Positions 28,429 through 39,012 are shown, numbered from the stretch's first letter. The stretch: 64,000 nt of DNA from Pseudarthrobacter sp. AL07 (GCF_029960665.1 NZ_JASBRB010000009.1:1-64000); one strand, 5' to 3'. Numbers and translations: made by a program. Notes: generated from the sequence alone by a model not told the origin.

Positions 28429-29286
28429 ATGGCCCAGAAGATTGCGTACCAGGGTGAGCCCGGCGCCAACTCCAATATCGCGTGCATGCAGATGTTCCCA
28501 CAGCTGGAAAGCGTTCCCTGCGCCAGCTTCGAGGATGCCTTCGAGCTGGTCTCCAGCGGCGAGGCAGAACTGGCAATGATTCCGATTGAGAACTCGATCG
28601 CCGGCCGGGTGGCGGACATCCACATCCTGCTCCCCCAGTCGCACCTGCAGATCGTGGGCGAGTTCTTCCTGCCCATCCACTTTGACCTGCTGGGCATTCC
28701 GGGCAGCACCATCGAGGCCGCCACCGAGGTCCACAGCCACATCCACGCCCTGGGCCAGTGCCGCCGCCTGATCCGTGAGGCCGGGCTGCGTCCGGTCATC
28801 GCCGGGGACACTGCCGGCTCCGCCCGGGAGGTCCGGGAATGGAACGACCCCACCAAGCTGTCCCTCGCTCCCCCGCTCGCAGCCGAGATCTACGGCCTCG
28901 AGGTGCTGGCATCACGGGTCGAGGATGACCCGTCCAACACCACCCGCTTCGTGGTCTTGGCGCGGGAGAAGGAACTGCCCACCCGGGATGAGCTGCCTGG
29001 ACCGGCGGTGACCAGCTTTGTGTTCCGCGTCCGGAACGTCCCATCGGCGCTGTTCAAGGCCCTGGGCGGGTTCGCCACGAACGGCGTCAACATGACGCGG
29101 CTGGAGAGCTACATGGTGGGCGACGAATTCGCCGCCACGATGTTCATGGTGGACGTCGAAGGCCACCCCGAGGACGTGCCGTTGCGCCTGGCCCTTGAGG
29201 AGCTGGACTTCTTCACCACCGAAGTCCGCATCCTGGGCGTCTATCCCGCTGCCGAATTCCGGACCGCGCAAACGGTCACTCCCTGA
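28429..29286 (+). CDS. pheA: Prephenate dehydratase
   Basis: Converts prephenate to phenylpyruvate in phenylalanine synthesis. The catalytic domain begins MAQKIAYQGEPGANSNIACM and contains the IPIENSIAGRV loop and the HFVV-type TTRFVVLAREK region that holds the conserved Thr-Arg-Phe (TRF). A C-terminal ACT regulatory domain starts near 190 (TSFVFRVRNVPSALFKALGG) and has the ESYMVGDEFAATMFMVDVEG phenylalanine-binding part. ATG 28429 gives 285 residues, normal for a monofunctional enzyme. The frame is open to 28318, but that extension is not conserved-looking. Confidence 0.95.
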   Translation: MAQKIAYQGEPGANSNIACMQMFPQLESVPCASFEDAFELVSSGEAELAMIPIENSIAGRVADIHILLPQSHLQIVGEFFLPIHFDLLGIPGSTIEAATEVHSHIHALGQCRRLIREAGLRPVIAGDTAGSAREVREWNDPTKLSLAPPLAAEIYGLEVLASRVEDDPSNTTRFVVLAREKELPTRDELPGPAVTSFVFRVRNVPSALFKALGGFATNGVNMTRLESYMVGDEFAATMFMVDVEGHPEDVPLRLALEELDFFTTEVRILGVYPAAEFRTAQTVTP

Positions 29287-29298
29287 TCCCGGGCCGCG

Positions 29299-31590
29299 TC
29301 ACTCCCTGGCGCGGCCGTCCGCGCTGTCGCCGTCTCCCGCGGGCTCAACCTCCGCAGCGTCCACATCCGCAGGCTCAACCCGCTTGATGGAGCCCGTGGC
29401 CGGCGCTGCCGGAGGGGTGAGCACGGAAGCGTAGTCATGCTGGTTCGAGTAGGTCAGGAAGCCCAGGTGGGCCTCGTAACGGTCCAGGACGTCGTCGATT
29501 ATTTGCTGGTGAGTTACGCCCATCAGGTCGTAGCCCTCGGAGCCAGTCTGGGCGAAGACTTCCACGCGATAGTAGACGTCGGTTTCACGGGACATGCGCC
29601 CGCCGAATATAGGCACCGGGGCTTCCACGGCCTGGACCTGATACAAGAAGTCGCGGTGGTCCGGTATCGTGACCAAAAGCGCGTAGCTGGAGATGCCGGG
29701 GTGTTCGTTCGCGACGATGTCCAAGGTGGCGTTGTGTCCCTGAGCAATGAATTCCCCAACCAGTTCCGCCAGGGCCGGTTGTGCGGTGCGTTCCATAAAC
29801 AGGGCCACCTCTTTCTTCGACGGGTAGGACCGTATCCCTGCCAGCCGCTGGCGCCAGGTGCGGTCCCGCACGTGGCCTCCGTGCACCGCCATTGCCTGCC
29901 TGCGCAGCACCTGGCCCTCACGCTCTGCCCGCTCCATCCGCAGTGCCTTGGAGAAGGAAGCCATCACCAGCCAGGCGATGATCGTCACCGGCAGGGCGAA
30001 GATCAGCGTCGCGTACTCCATGGTGGTCACGCCGCCAGCCACCAGCATCGCGATGGTCAGCACCGCCGTGAGCGCTGCCCAGAAGATGCGCAGCCATTTG
30101 GCCCCATCCTGCGAAGGATCCGGGATGGTGGAGGAGAAATTGGACATCACCATGGCGCCGGAGTTGGCGCTGGTGACATAGAACAGTACGCCGGACAACG
30201 TCCCCAACCCGATCAGGAAACCGGCGCCGGGGAACATACCCAACAACGCATACCAGCCCTGTTCCGGGCTGTCGATGGCCAGCTGAGCGAACTCGGTATT
30301 CCCGCTGAGGACCTCGTGCATGGCGCTGTTGCCGAAGATGCTCACGATCAGGAAGTCACACAGCACCGGGGCGGTGATGGCTGCGATGACGAACTCCCGC
30401 AGCGTCCGCCCGCGTGAGATACGGGCCAGGAACAGGCCCACAAACGGCCCCCAGGCAAGCCAGAACGCCCAGAAGAACAACGTCCAGCCAGCCATCCACT
30501 CCGAGCCGCCCTCCTCGTACGCAAAGGTCTGCAGGGTGCGGTCGGGCAGGGTGAAGATGAACCGGCCGATGTTCTCCACCAACGAGTTGAGCAGGAAGGA
30601 GGTCTGGCCGGTCACCAGGATGTAAAGCAGCATGGCCGCGGAGCTCCAGATATTCAACTCGGAAATCCAGCGGATCCCTTTGTCAACCCCCGACGTACAC
30701 GCCGCGATCGTCAGGACGACGGCAACAATCACCAACGCGATCTGCAGGGCCAGGCCTTGCTCCAGGCCGAACAACAAGGCGAAACCGACATTCAGCAACA
30801 CCACGCCGATCCCCATGGACGTGGCCACACCGAAGACAGTGCCGACGAGGGTGACGATGTCGATCGCGTCGCCGATCCCGCCCCGGACCCGCTTTCCCAG
30901 CAACGGATACAGGGCCGCCCTGATGGACAGCGGCATGCCCCAGCGGTAAGCGAAGTACCCCATGGCCATACCGAGGAGCGCATACATGGCCCAGCCCGCC
31001 ACGCCATAGTGGAACATGGTCCACACCACGGCGTCCTGGGCCGCCGCCGGAGTCTGTCCCTGGCCCGCCGGCGGGTTCATATACTGGCTAATGGGCCCGG
31101 TCACCGAGAAGAAAAGCATGTCGATGCCCACACCGGCCGCGAATAGCATGGCCACCCACGTGAAAAGCTTGTACTGCGGGCGGGAGTGGTCCGGACCGAG
31201 CCGGACCGAGCCTTCCTTGGACAGTGCCACCCACAGCACAAACCCGATCACCACTGTGACGGTGAGGACGTAAAACCAGCCGAGGCTCTCCGCGACCCAG
31301 GCCACCACCGTCTTCATGGTGCCGGCCGCACCCGTCGGCGTGAGCATCGCCCAGACAGAGAAGGCGATGATGATGGCTGAGGCGATGATGAAGACGCGCC
31401 AGTTGACCCTGGGCCCGCGGTCCTGAATGAGTTCGGCGAGCGCCTCGCTCAGTTCCTGGCTGGAGACGGGAGGGCGGTTGTGGAAGTCGGGGCCGTTGTG
31501 CCGCCGGTCCGTGCCGCCGAGTTGGGTGCGCGGGATCAGCTTCTTCGGTGACCCGTCCTGGGTGTGACGCGCGTCTCCTTGTTCGGCCAT
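29299..31590 (-). CDS. BCCT-family betaine/choline/carnitine transporter
   Basis: A secondary transporter importing compatible solutes such as glycine betaine or choline. Of its 763 residues about 50-560 hold twelve membrane segments. The BCCT signature aromatic stretch is WTLFFWAFWLAWGPFVGLFL, with GSEWMAGW before it and the GIGVVLLNVGFALLFG segment upstream. A soluble C-terminal domain of about 200 residues, as in BetT-type proteins, is likely to sense osmotic stress. A charged disordered tail (VEPADVDAAEVEPAGDGDS) ends it. The N-terminus is unusually long (about 60 residues before the first segment). The stop is 13 bases from the convergent pheA stop. Confidence 0.93.
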   Translation of the reverse strand: MAEQGDARHTQDGSPKKLIPRTQLGGTDRRHNGPDFHNRPPVSSQELSEALAELIQDRGPRVNWRVFIIASAIIIAFSVWAMLTPTGAAGTMKTVVAWVAESLGWFYVLTVTVVIGFVLWVALSKEGSVRLGPDHSRPQYKLFTWVAMLFAAGVGIDMLFFSVTGPISQYMNPPAGQGQTPAAAQDAVVWTMFHYGVAGWAMYALLGMAMGYFAYRWGMPLSIRAALYPLLGKRVRGGIGDAIDIVTLVGTVFGVATSMGIGVVLLNVGFALLFGLEQGLALQIALVIVAVVLTIAACTSGVDKGIRWISELNIWSSAAMLLYILVTGQTSFLLNSLVENIGRFIFTLPDRTLQTFAYEEGGSEWMAGWTLFFWAFWLAWGPFVGLFLARISRGRTLREFVIAAITAPVLCDFLIVSIFGNSAMHEVLSGNTEFAQLAIDSPEQGWYALLGMFPGAGFLIGLGTLSGVLFYVTSANSGAMVMSNFSSTIPDPSQDGAKWLRIFWAALTAVLTIAMLVAGGVTTMEYATLIFALPVTIIAWLVMASFSKALRMERAEREGQVLRRQAMAVHGGHVRDRTWRQRLAGIRSYPSKKEVALFMERTAQPALAELVGEFIAQGHNATLDIVANEHPGISSYALLVTIPDHRDFLYQVQAVEAPVPIFGGRMSRETDVYYRVEVFAQTGSEGYDLMGVTHQQIIDDVLDRYEAHLGFLTYSNQHDYASVLTPPAAPATGSIKRVEPADVDAAEVEPAGDGDSADGRARE

Positions 31591-31652
31591 GAAATCCCAT
31601 GCTAGTCTACGTGCCGAATCGAGTCAGCGAATCGGGCTCGATGCCCCGCCGG

Positions 31653-33608
31653 TCATGCCTCCTGGGACGGCTCTCCCTTCTCACGGAGCGGTAGCAGCGG
31701 GGCGAAAAACGCGGCGAATTCCGCCGTCGCGCCCAACGGCAGGACGTTGGCCACGTACTGGTCAGGCCGCACCACCACAACCACCCCGCCGCGGTCCAGG
31801 CCGCGGAGCTCGAAGATGTCAGCTGCAGGATCGGTGGCGTAGACCTTCTCGTAGTCCGTCAGCCGGAACGGCCCGACTGACGGCTTGAACACTGCCGGGA
31901 CAGCACCGATATCAACGCTTGTGTGATCCTGCTGGTAGATGACCTTCACGTCGAACCACGCGTCCCGGTCAGCGCCCGACGGCGTCGCAGCCAGCGGCGA
32001 ATCCGGCGAGTTCGCGATCCACTCGGCGAAGTCAGCGGCGGATGAGGGCGGCGCCTGCTGCCCCGCCGTCAGCTGTTCTGTGGGCGATGTCGCCGCATCG
32101 GGTGCTGCCGGGCCGGCGAAGACGTAGATGCGCCACCGGCCGTCCGCCGTGGCGTGGTGGCCGAGATGCGTCGGGTTGCCGTCGCATACCCGCACCACTG
32201 GCGCGGACTTGAACCGTTTGCCGATGGGGAAGCCGGCGGCCAGGTGCTGATGCAGAGGTTCCGCGGTGACCATGGACGGGGTGTACTGGGTCATGAAGCC
32301 CGCGGGGAACTCGGCCGTGCTGACGTAGAAGTCCTCAAGCTCAGAGGGGTTCGCAAACTCCTCAGGCTTCTTCGCCATCATGGTGGACCACTCTTTGTCG
32401 AAGTCAATAAGGTTCTTCGCCACCACCTGGCGCTCCGCCGAGTAGGTGGCCAGCAGGCTTGCCGGGCTGCGGCCCTCAAGCACGTGTCCGAGCTTCCAGC
32501 CGAGGTTGAAGCCGTCCTGCAGGGAGACATTCATGCCTTGGCCGGCCTTGGCGCTGTGCGTGTGGCACGCATCACCGGTGATGAACACGCGGGGCGTGCG
32601 CGTCCCGCGCTGGTCCGGCAGGACGTCGTCGAACCTGTCCGTGAGGCGGTGGGCGACCTCATACACGCTGTGCCAGGCGACGTTGCGGACGTCCAGGGTG
32701 TACGGGTGCAGGATGGTGTTAGCGTGGCCGATGATCTGCTCGATAGTGGTGCGGCGCACCGCCCCGTGGTCCTCCGGCACGACCTCGCCGAGGTCAACGT
32801 ACATGCGGAAGAGGTGGCCGCCTTCGCGTGGGATCAGCAGGATGCTGCCGCCCGCACCGGACTGGATGGCGCATTTTGTGCGGATGTCGGGGAAGTCGGT
32901 GACGGCGAGGACGTCCATGACTCCCCACGCGTGATGGGCCTGGTCGCCGGCCATGGTGCAGCCGATCGATTCGCGCACCTTGCTGCGGGCGCCGTCCGCG
33001 CCGACGACGTACCTGGCGCGGACCACCCGCACCTGGCCCTCCTCAGGGCCTGAACTGTGGACGAGCCTGACTGTGACGGGGAAGTCGCCGTCGCCAATTT
33101 CGAGGCTGCGGAATTCATAGCCGTAGTCGGGCGACATCCGTGCTGGCGCGTTGGCCATGTATTCGGCGAAGTAGTCCAGCACACGGGCCTGGTTGACGAT
33201 CAGGTGCGGGAACTCGCTGATGCCTGTGGGGTCGTCCGGCGTGCGGGCCGCGCGGGCGATCCGGGAATGGTCGGCGGGGTCCGGTTTCCAGAACGCCATT
33301 TCGGTGATGCGGTACGCCTCAGCGATGATGCGCTCCGCGAAACCGAACGCCTGGAAGGTCTCGACGCTGCGGGCCTGGATTCCGTCCGCCTGGCCGATGA
33401 CAAGGCGCCCGGGGCGGCGCTCCACGATGCGCGTCGTAATGCCGGGGAACCGGGAAAGCTGGGCCGCAGTGAGCATGCCTGCGGGGCCCGTGCCGACGAT
33501 GAGCACGTCCACTTCGTCGGGAAGTTCGGCAGGGCGGTCCAGACCGACGCCGGATGCTGACTGGACCCGCGGGTCACCGGATACGTAACCGTGGTGGTGG
33601 AACTGCAC
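31653..33608 (-). CDS. mobA: 3-hydroxybenzoate 4-monooxygenase (FAD-dependent)
   Basis: Hydroxylates 3-hydroxybenzoate to protocatechuate with NADPH and O2. The 651 residues follow the phenol-hydroxylase-like plan. An N-terminal FAD fold has VLIVGTGPAGML; the DGARSK motif is at about 190; the second FAD motif is GDACHTHSAKAGQGMN. A thioredoxin-like C-terminal domain includes DIFELRGLDRGGVVVVVRPD. From memory of Comamonas MobA the match runs end to end, starting MQFHHHGY and including QADGIQARSVETFQAFGFAE. GTG 33608 has GAGGAAA upstream. Two dyads lie just upstream, suggesting control by an IclR-like regulator not in this window. Related phenol hydroxylases are the alternative. Confidence 0.85.
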   Translation of the reverse strand: MQFHHHGYVSGDPRVQSASGVGLDRPAELPDEVDVLIVGTGPAGMLTAAQLSRFPGITTRIVERRPGRLVIGQADGIQARSVETFQAFGFAERIIAEAYRITEMAFWKPDPADHSRIARAARTPDDPTGISEFPHLIVNQARVLDYFAEYMANAPARMSPDYGYEFRSLEIGDGDFPVTVRLVHSSGPEEGQVRVVRARYVVGADGARSKVRESIGCTMAGDQAHHAWGVMDVLAVTDFPDIRTKCAIQSGAGGSILLIPREGGHLFRMYVDLGEVVPEDHGAVRRTTIEQIIGHANTILHPYTLDVRNVAWHSVYEVAHRLTDRFDDVLPDQRGTRTPRVFITGDACHTHSAKAGQGMNVSLQDGFNLGWKLGHVLEGRSPASLLATYSAERQVVAKNLIDFDKEWSTMMAKKPEEFANPSELEDFYVSTAEFPAGFMTQYTPSMVTAEPLHQHLAAGFPIGKRFKSAPVVRVCDGNPTHLGHHATADGRWRIYVFAGPAAPDAATSPTEQLTAGQQAPPSSAADFAEWIANSPDSPLAATPSGADRDAWFDVKVIYQQDHTSVDIGAVPAVFKPSVGPFRLTDYEKVYATDPAADIFELRGLDRGGVVVVVRPDQYVANVLPLGATAEFAAFFAPLLPLREKGEPSQEA

Positions 33609-33644
33609 AGGCTTTCCTCACTTCGTTGTGTGGCTGGGTGCATT

Positions 33645-33680
33645 AAGTTCGATAATAGAACTTGAAGTTCCATATACGAA
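33645..33680. promoter_or_regulatory. Two tandem TTC-N7-GAA operator-like dyads upstream of mobA
   Basis: AAGTTC-N7-GAACTT (33645-33663) is a perfect 6-bp dyad. TTC-N7-GAA recurs at 33668-33680, exactly 20 bp on (about two helical turns). The first site reads GTTCGATAATAGAAC, close to the GTTCGATAATCGCAC site known for IclR-family regulators such as PcaR. They begin 37 bases upstream of the mobA start codon. Confidence 0.6.
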
Positions 33681-33766
33681 TAAACGCGCTGAAATGGAAT
33701 TCTACGCGTCCGTGATGCAAGCCACAACCTGCCAGTGGCGATGGTGGGCCGGGACCGGCGGAGCCG

Positions 33767-34213
33767 TTACCCCATCGCCGGCGCTACTGACGCCCCGGAG
33801 CTGAACTGGCGGCGGGCCCAGCGGGCGAGTTTCTTGCCCTTGCCCTTCCACCAGTTGTCCTCGTCCTTGTCGTGGTGCAGGCGGAAGATGATCGCCACCA
33901 TCACGAACATCGACATGCCAACGTCCATCCAGGACCAGGCCAGCGCGTCAATCAGCACGCTCATGCCGGCGGCGATGATGGACGGAACGGCCAGCGTCCG
34001 GAAGACCGTGCTGGCCACATAGCGCCGGTGCGACCTCGGCACGGACAGCGCCCGCACCATGTCAAAGCACATGCAAACCACAACGACGGTCTGACCGATG
34101 GAAAGCAGGATCAGCCCGGCACTGGACCCTGCGAACATAACGACTGAAGAACCAAACACGCGAAAACCCCCAAAGGCTCGAACCTGCACTGTGAGACCTA
34201 GCTGTAGTTCCAT
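33767..34213 (-). CDS. Small membrane protein of unknown function
   Basis: A 148-residue protein with three predicted membrane segments: AGLILLSIGQTVVVVCMCFD (about 32-51), a second around 72-90 (TLAVPSIIAAGMSVLIDALA) and VGMSMFVMVAIIFRL. The C-terminus is basic and charged (HHDKDEDNWWKGKGKKLAR), probably cytoplasmic. ATG 34213 gives the longest form; an ATG at 34138 (MFAGSSAG) is also possible. It follows hspR by 41 bases on the same strand but has no known link to heat shock. I do not recognise the family. Confidence 0.6.
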   Translation of the reverse strand: MELQLGLTVQVRAFGGFRVFGSSVVMFAGSSAGLILLSIGQTVVVVCMCFDMVRALSVPRSHRRYVASTVFRTLAVPSIIAAGMSVLIDALAWSWMDVGMSMFVMVAIIFRLHHDKDEDNWWKGKGKKLARWARRQFSSGASVAPAMG

Positions 34214-34254
34214 TCAAGCCATTGGGGGTGGTCCGGTCACGAGTAGTGGGTACT

Positions 34255-34680
34255 CTAGTTTCCCAAAGCCCTGGGCCGCCAGACCACCACGGCCTGGGAC
34301 CGGGCGCGAGGGCGCTGGCCGCGAGCCAGGCTCACCACGTCGCCGGCGGCACCGGCCGCGAAGATCCGCGAATCAAGGGGATCCCGACGGCGGACCAGCT
34401 CCTCGGTCAGCTCGCCCACCCTGCGCTGCAGCGCGGCCACCTGGTTCTCGAGTTCCAGGATCCGTTTGATGCCTTCAAGGGAGACACCTTCGTGGGACAG
34501 CCGCTGGACTTCACGCAGCATGTTGACGTCCCGCTGCGAGTAGCGGCGCGACTTCCCCGGCGCCCGGCTGGGCGAGACAATGCCCAGCCGGTCATACTGC
34601 CGGAGCGTCTGCGGGTGCATATCCGCCAGTTCAGCCGCGACGGAGATCACGAAGATCGGCTGGTCAGCGCTGATATCCAC
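34255..34680 (-). CDS. hspR: Heat-shock repressor HspR (MerR family)
   Basis: Represses the dnaK operon and other chaperone genes by binding HAIR operators, with DnaK as co-repressor. The 141 residues open with VISVAAELADMHPQTLRQYD, then RLGIVSPSRAPGKSRRYS (MerR helix-turn-helix and wing). A coiled coil follows (LELENQVAALQRRVGELTEE) for dimerisation. The C-terminal tail is basic. It is the last gene of the dnaK-grpE-dnaJ-hspR order usual in actinobacteria, 15 bases after dnaJ, giving autoregulation through the operators upstream of dnaK. Confidence 0.94.
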   Translation of the reverse strand: MDISADQPIFVISVAAELADMHPQTLRQYDRLGIVSPSRAPGKSRRYSQRDVNMLREVQRLSHEGVSLEGIKRILELENQVAALQRRVGELTEELVRRRDPLDSRIFAAGAAGDVVSLARGQRPRARSQAVVVWRPRALGN

Positions 34681-34695
34681 GGTTTGCTCCGTTGC

Positions 34696-35670
34696 TTAGA
34701 GCCGGGCCTTGGCGGCCAGGCCCTCACGGACATCGGCGCCTGCGGTGGCTTCGGCAAAGGCCTTCACGGCTGCTTCGGCTTCCTTGTTCAGATTCTTCGG
34801 AACCGCGACGTCGATGGTCACCAGGAGATCACCGGTTACCTTGGAGGTCTTCACCCCGTGGCCTTTGACCCGGAGCGTTCGTCCCGAGGGCGTGCCGGCT
34901 GGAACGCGGACCTTCACGGTCTCACCGTCGATCGTGGGGACCTGGATGTCGGCGCCCAAAGCAGCTTCCGGGAAGGTGACCGGGACATGGATGCGGAGGT
35001 TGTCGCCGTCGCGCGTGTAAAACTCGTGGGGCTTGACGGACACGGCCACCATCAGGTCGCCGTTGCCGGCAGGCCCTGGCTGGCCCTTGCCACGGACGCG
35101 CACTTTCTGGCCGTCCTTGATGCCGGCGGGAACGCGGACGTCAATGACGTCACCGCTGGGTTCGCGCAGGCCGATGGTGGTGCCACGGATGGACCCGGAG
35201 AAGGAAATGCTGGTGGTCGCTGTACGGTCGGCACCCTTCGAAGGCGGACGCTGGAAGCCGGTCTGGCCGCCGAACCCGCCGCCGCCAAACAGGTCCGCGA
35301 ACTCGGGCGGGATGCCGCCTGACCGGTTGAACCCGCTGGGCTGACGCCCTTGGCCACCGGTGAACAAGCCGCCGAACATGTCCTCGAAGCCGCCGTTGCC
35401 GCCGCCGGCCCCGCCCGGAGCGAACCTGGCGCCGCCGCCCATGGCCCGGATGGCGTCATACTGCTGGCGCTCATCCGGATCAGATAACACCGAGTAGGCC
35501 TCGGAGATGTCCTTGAATTTCTTCTCCGACGCAGCGTCCCCTGAGTTTGTATCCGGGTGGTGCTGGCGGGCAAGTTTCCGGTACGCCTTCTTGATGTCGG
35601 CGTCGGAAGCGTCCTTGGCGATACCAAGGATCGCGTAAAAGTCCTTGTCCACCCAATCCTGGCTAGCCAA
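34696..35670 (-). CDS. dnaJ: DnaJ/CbpA-type co-chaperone (no zinc fingers)
   Basis: Stimulates DnaK ATP hydrolysis and delivers clients. A J domain lies at about 9-75 with HPD at 38-40 (RQHHPDTN). A Gly/Phe-rich linker follows (GGGARFAPGGAGGG...GGLFTGGQGR). The two beta C-terminal client-binding domains start at about 150 (TTSISFSGSIRGTTIGLRE; VRVPAGIKDGQKVRVRGKGQ). The four CxxCxGxG repeats of type I DnaJ are absent, so this is a type II protein of 324 residues. The upstream gap to grpE (85 bases) carries a long hairpin. Confidence 0.93.
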   Translation of the reverse strand: MASQDWVDKDFYAILGIAKDASDADIKKAYRKLARQHHPDTNSGDAASEKKFKDISEAYSVLSDPDERQQYDAIRAMGGGARFAPGGAGGGNGGFEDMFGGLFTGGQGRQPSGFNRSGGIPPEFADLFGGGGFGGQTGFQRPPSKGADRTATTSISFSGSIRGTTIGLREPSGDVIDVRVPAGIKDGQKVRVRGKGQPGPAGNGDLMVAVSVKPHEFYTRDGDNLRIHVPVTFPEAALGADIQVPTIDGETVKVRVPAGTPSGRTLRVKGHGVKTSKVTGDLLVTIDVAVPKNLNKEAEAAVKAFAEATAGADVREGLAAKARL

Positions 35671-35698
35671 TGGCGTTTCCTTTCAAAAGGTTATGGGG

Positions 35699-35747
35699 CG
35701 GTGGTTGAGCTTGCCGAAACCCTGGGTTTCGACAAGCTCAACCACCG
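35699..35747. repeat. Long palindromic repeat inside the dnaK operon (grpE-dnaJ gap)
   Basis: CGGTGGTTGAGCTTG (35699-35713) pairs perfectly with 35733-35747. Inside it CGAAACCC pairs with GGGTTTCG, so nearly all 49 bases fold into one hairpin. The element belongs to a GGTGGTTGAGC/GTTTCGA repeat type; the terminator at 2109-2153 shares the words. In the mRNA it would sit between grpE and dnaJ. Confidence 0.8.
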
Positions 35748-35755
35748 GAGTAATG

Positions 35756-36442
35756 CTAGGCCGGGACGGCCACAATCACCTGTGCTGCGCGGAGCACGCG
35801 GTCCCCTGACTTATAGCCGGAGCGGAGCACCTGACTGACGGTGTCAACCTCGATGTCTTCGCCGGGCTGCTGGATGAGGGCCTCGTGGATCGTGGGATCG
35901 AACTCCACTCCGGTCTCATCAATGCGGACCAGGCCGTACGTCTTCAGCGCGTTCTCCAATTTGGTGGCGATCGCGGCGAACGGGCCGTCGGTCAGGTCAC
36001 CGTGCTGGCGGGCGGCATCGACATCGTCAAGTACCGGAAGCAGGGAGTTCAGGACGCCGATGACGGCCATCTCTCCTGCCACGGCCCGGTCGCGCTCAAC
36101 GCGCTTGCGGTAGTTGACGTATTCAGCCTGGAGCCGGAGAAGATCGTTCTTCATCTCGGCGGCTTCAGCCTGTCCTGCACCCTGTGCCACCGAGTCCTCG
36201 GCCGGCACCTCGATGCCGTTGAGGATCTCCTCGGCCTGGGCGAGTGCATCGCCGTCACTGTCCACAGGCTCGCCCACCGGGGACTCGCCTGCCGGCGCGT
36301 CAGCGGGCTGCTCACCCTCCGGGTGCCGGGCCTGCCCGGTCACCGGATCAACCTTGCGGTTATCCCGGATGACCGGCTCCTGGTGGCCGCTGCCCTGGTC
36401 TGGTGAAGAGTTGTGCTCTTCCTCGTTACCGTGGTGCGGCAT
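35756..36442 (-). CDS. grpE: Nucleotide-exchange factor GrpE
   Basis: Releases ADP from DnaK. The 228 residues have a long charged, disordered N-terminus (SSPDQGSGHQEPVIRDN) and then a coiled coil (AEMKNDLLRLQAEYVNYRKR). The C-terminal beta domain has the family signature region PTIHEALIQQPGEDIEVDTV followed by LRSGYKSGDRVLRAAQVIVA. It starts two bases after the dnaK stop, so the two are translationally coupled. Confidence 0.95.
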   Translation of the reverse strand: MPHHGNEEEHNSSPDQGSGHQEPVIRDNRKVDPVTGQARHPEGEQPADAPAGESPVGEPVDSDGDALAQAEEILNGIEVPAEDSVAQGAGQAEAAEMKNDLLRLQAEYVNYRKRVERDRAVAGEMAVIGVLNSLLPVLDDVDAARQHGDLTDGPFAAIATKLENALKTYGLVRIDETGVEFDPTIHEALIQQPGEDIEVDTVSQVLRSGYKSGDRVLRAAQVIVAVPA

Positions 36443-36444
36443 GG

Positions 36445-38379
<1,935 letters not shown>

Positions 38380-38381
<2 letters not shown>

Positions 38382-38407
38382 TTTACTCAGGACGCAAGCG
38401 ATGTCAA
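38380..38407 (-). promoter_or_regulatory. dnaK promoter
   Basis: On the minus strand TTGACA (38407-38402), a 16-base spacer and TAAAGT (38385-38380) form a near-consensus SigA-type promoter, about 64 bases upstream of the dnaK start. HspR sites flank both sides. Confidence 0.75.
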
Positions 38408-38443
38408 TCCAAGGTTGAGCGGACTCCGCTCAACCTTGGATTG
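38405..38443. promoter_or_regulatory. Perfect 39-bp palindrome holding a second HspR-type operator
   Basis: CAATCCAAGGTTGAGCGGA and its exact complement flank one central base. Its core, GTTGAGC-N7-GCTCAAC (38414-38434), is a second HAIR-like site. Its edge touches the -35 of dnaK. It may also fold as a terminator for the acidic-repeat gene upstream. Confidence 0.7.
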
Positions 38444-38538
38444 TTGGGTCACGGCTTCTTCGGGCTATCCCCTGATTTCCGGGGTTTTTATGTCGAAATT
38501 CCGTTTCCCTGGCGGTAGTACGCTGTGCGTGAACGGCA

Positions 38539-38898
38539 CTACGGCTTCTTGTCTTCGTCCACTTCCACCCCGCGGGCGCTGTCAACAGAGCCGGCATTGC
38601 CGTAGTCGCCTTCGGGATAGTCGCCTTCCTCGTTTTGATTCTCGGCGCCGCCCGCCGTGCCGGCTTCGCCGTAGTCGCCTTCCGGATAGTCACCCTCCTC
38701 GGGCTGGCTCCCCGTGCCGCCGACGCCAGCCTCGCCGTAATCGCCTTCCGAATAGTCACCCTCCTCGGGCTGGCTCCCCGTGCCGCCGACGCCAGCCTCG
38801 CCGAAGTCGGCCTCCTCATACTGGTCACCTTCGCCCTCCATACCGGGTTCGGTGCTGCCCTTGCGGCGTTCTTCTTCAGGTGCGGTGTTCTCACTCAT
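38539..38898 (-). CDS. Acidic repeat protein (22-residue repeats)
   Basis: A 119-residue, disordered, strongly acidic protein from ATG 38898 (MSENTAPEEERRKG), with AAAGGAGAG a suitable distance upstream. The centre is three tandem repeats of about 22 residues, pattern GEAGVGGTGSQPEEGDYxEG then DY, the last more diverged (AENQNEEGDYPEGDYGN). It has no cysteine, no signal peptide and no hydrophobic core. The first two repeats share a 52-base identical stretch, so the array is recent. It lies just upstream of the heat-shock promoter on the same strand. The function is unknown; resemblance to hydrophilin-like stress proteins is a guess. Confidence 0.75.
   Translation of the reverse strand: MSENTAPEEERRKGSTEPGMEGEGDQYEEADFGEAGVGGTGSQPEEGDYSEGDYGEAGVGGTGSQPEEGDYPEGDYGEAGTAGGAENQNEEGDYPEGDYGNAGSVDSARGVEVDEDKKP
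38686..38803 (-). repeat. 66-bp-period coding repeat
   Basis: A 52-base stretch at 38686-38737 recurs unchanged at 38752-38803. It encodes successive 22-residue repeats of the acidic protein. Confidence 0.9.
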
Positions 38899-39012
38899 GA
38901 CGTGATCTCTCCTTTGAGTTCCGCGTCCATCCGGGCGCATTTGGAGTCTACTCAGCCCAGGCGGCGCGAAACAGGGGTGGCCGCAGACGCCAGGGCGTAC
39001 TGCGGGTTTCCG

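Noticed and set aside
38461-38485. CCCC-N8-GGGG followed by five T on the plus strand
   Set aside because: It looks like a small terminator, but no plus-strand gene precedes it and the stem is only 4 bp.
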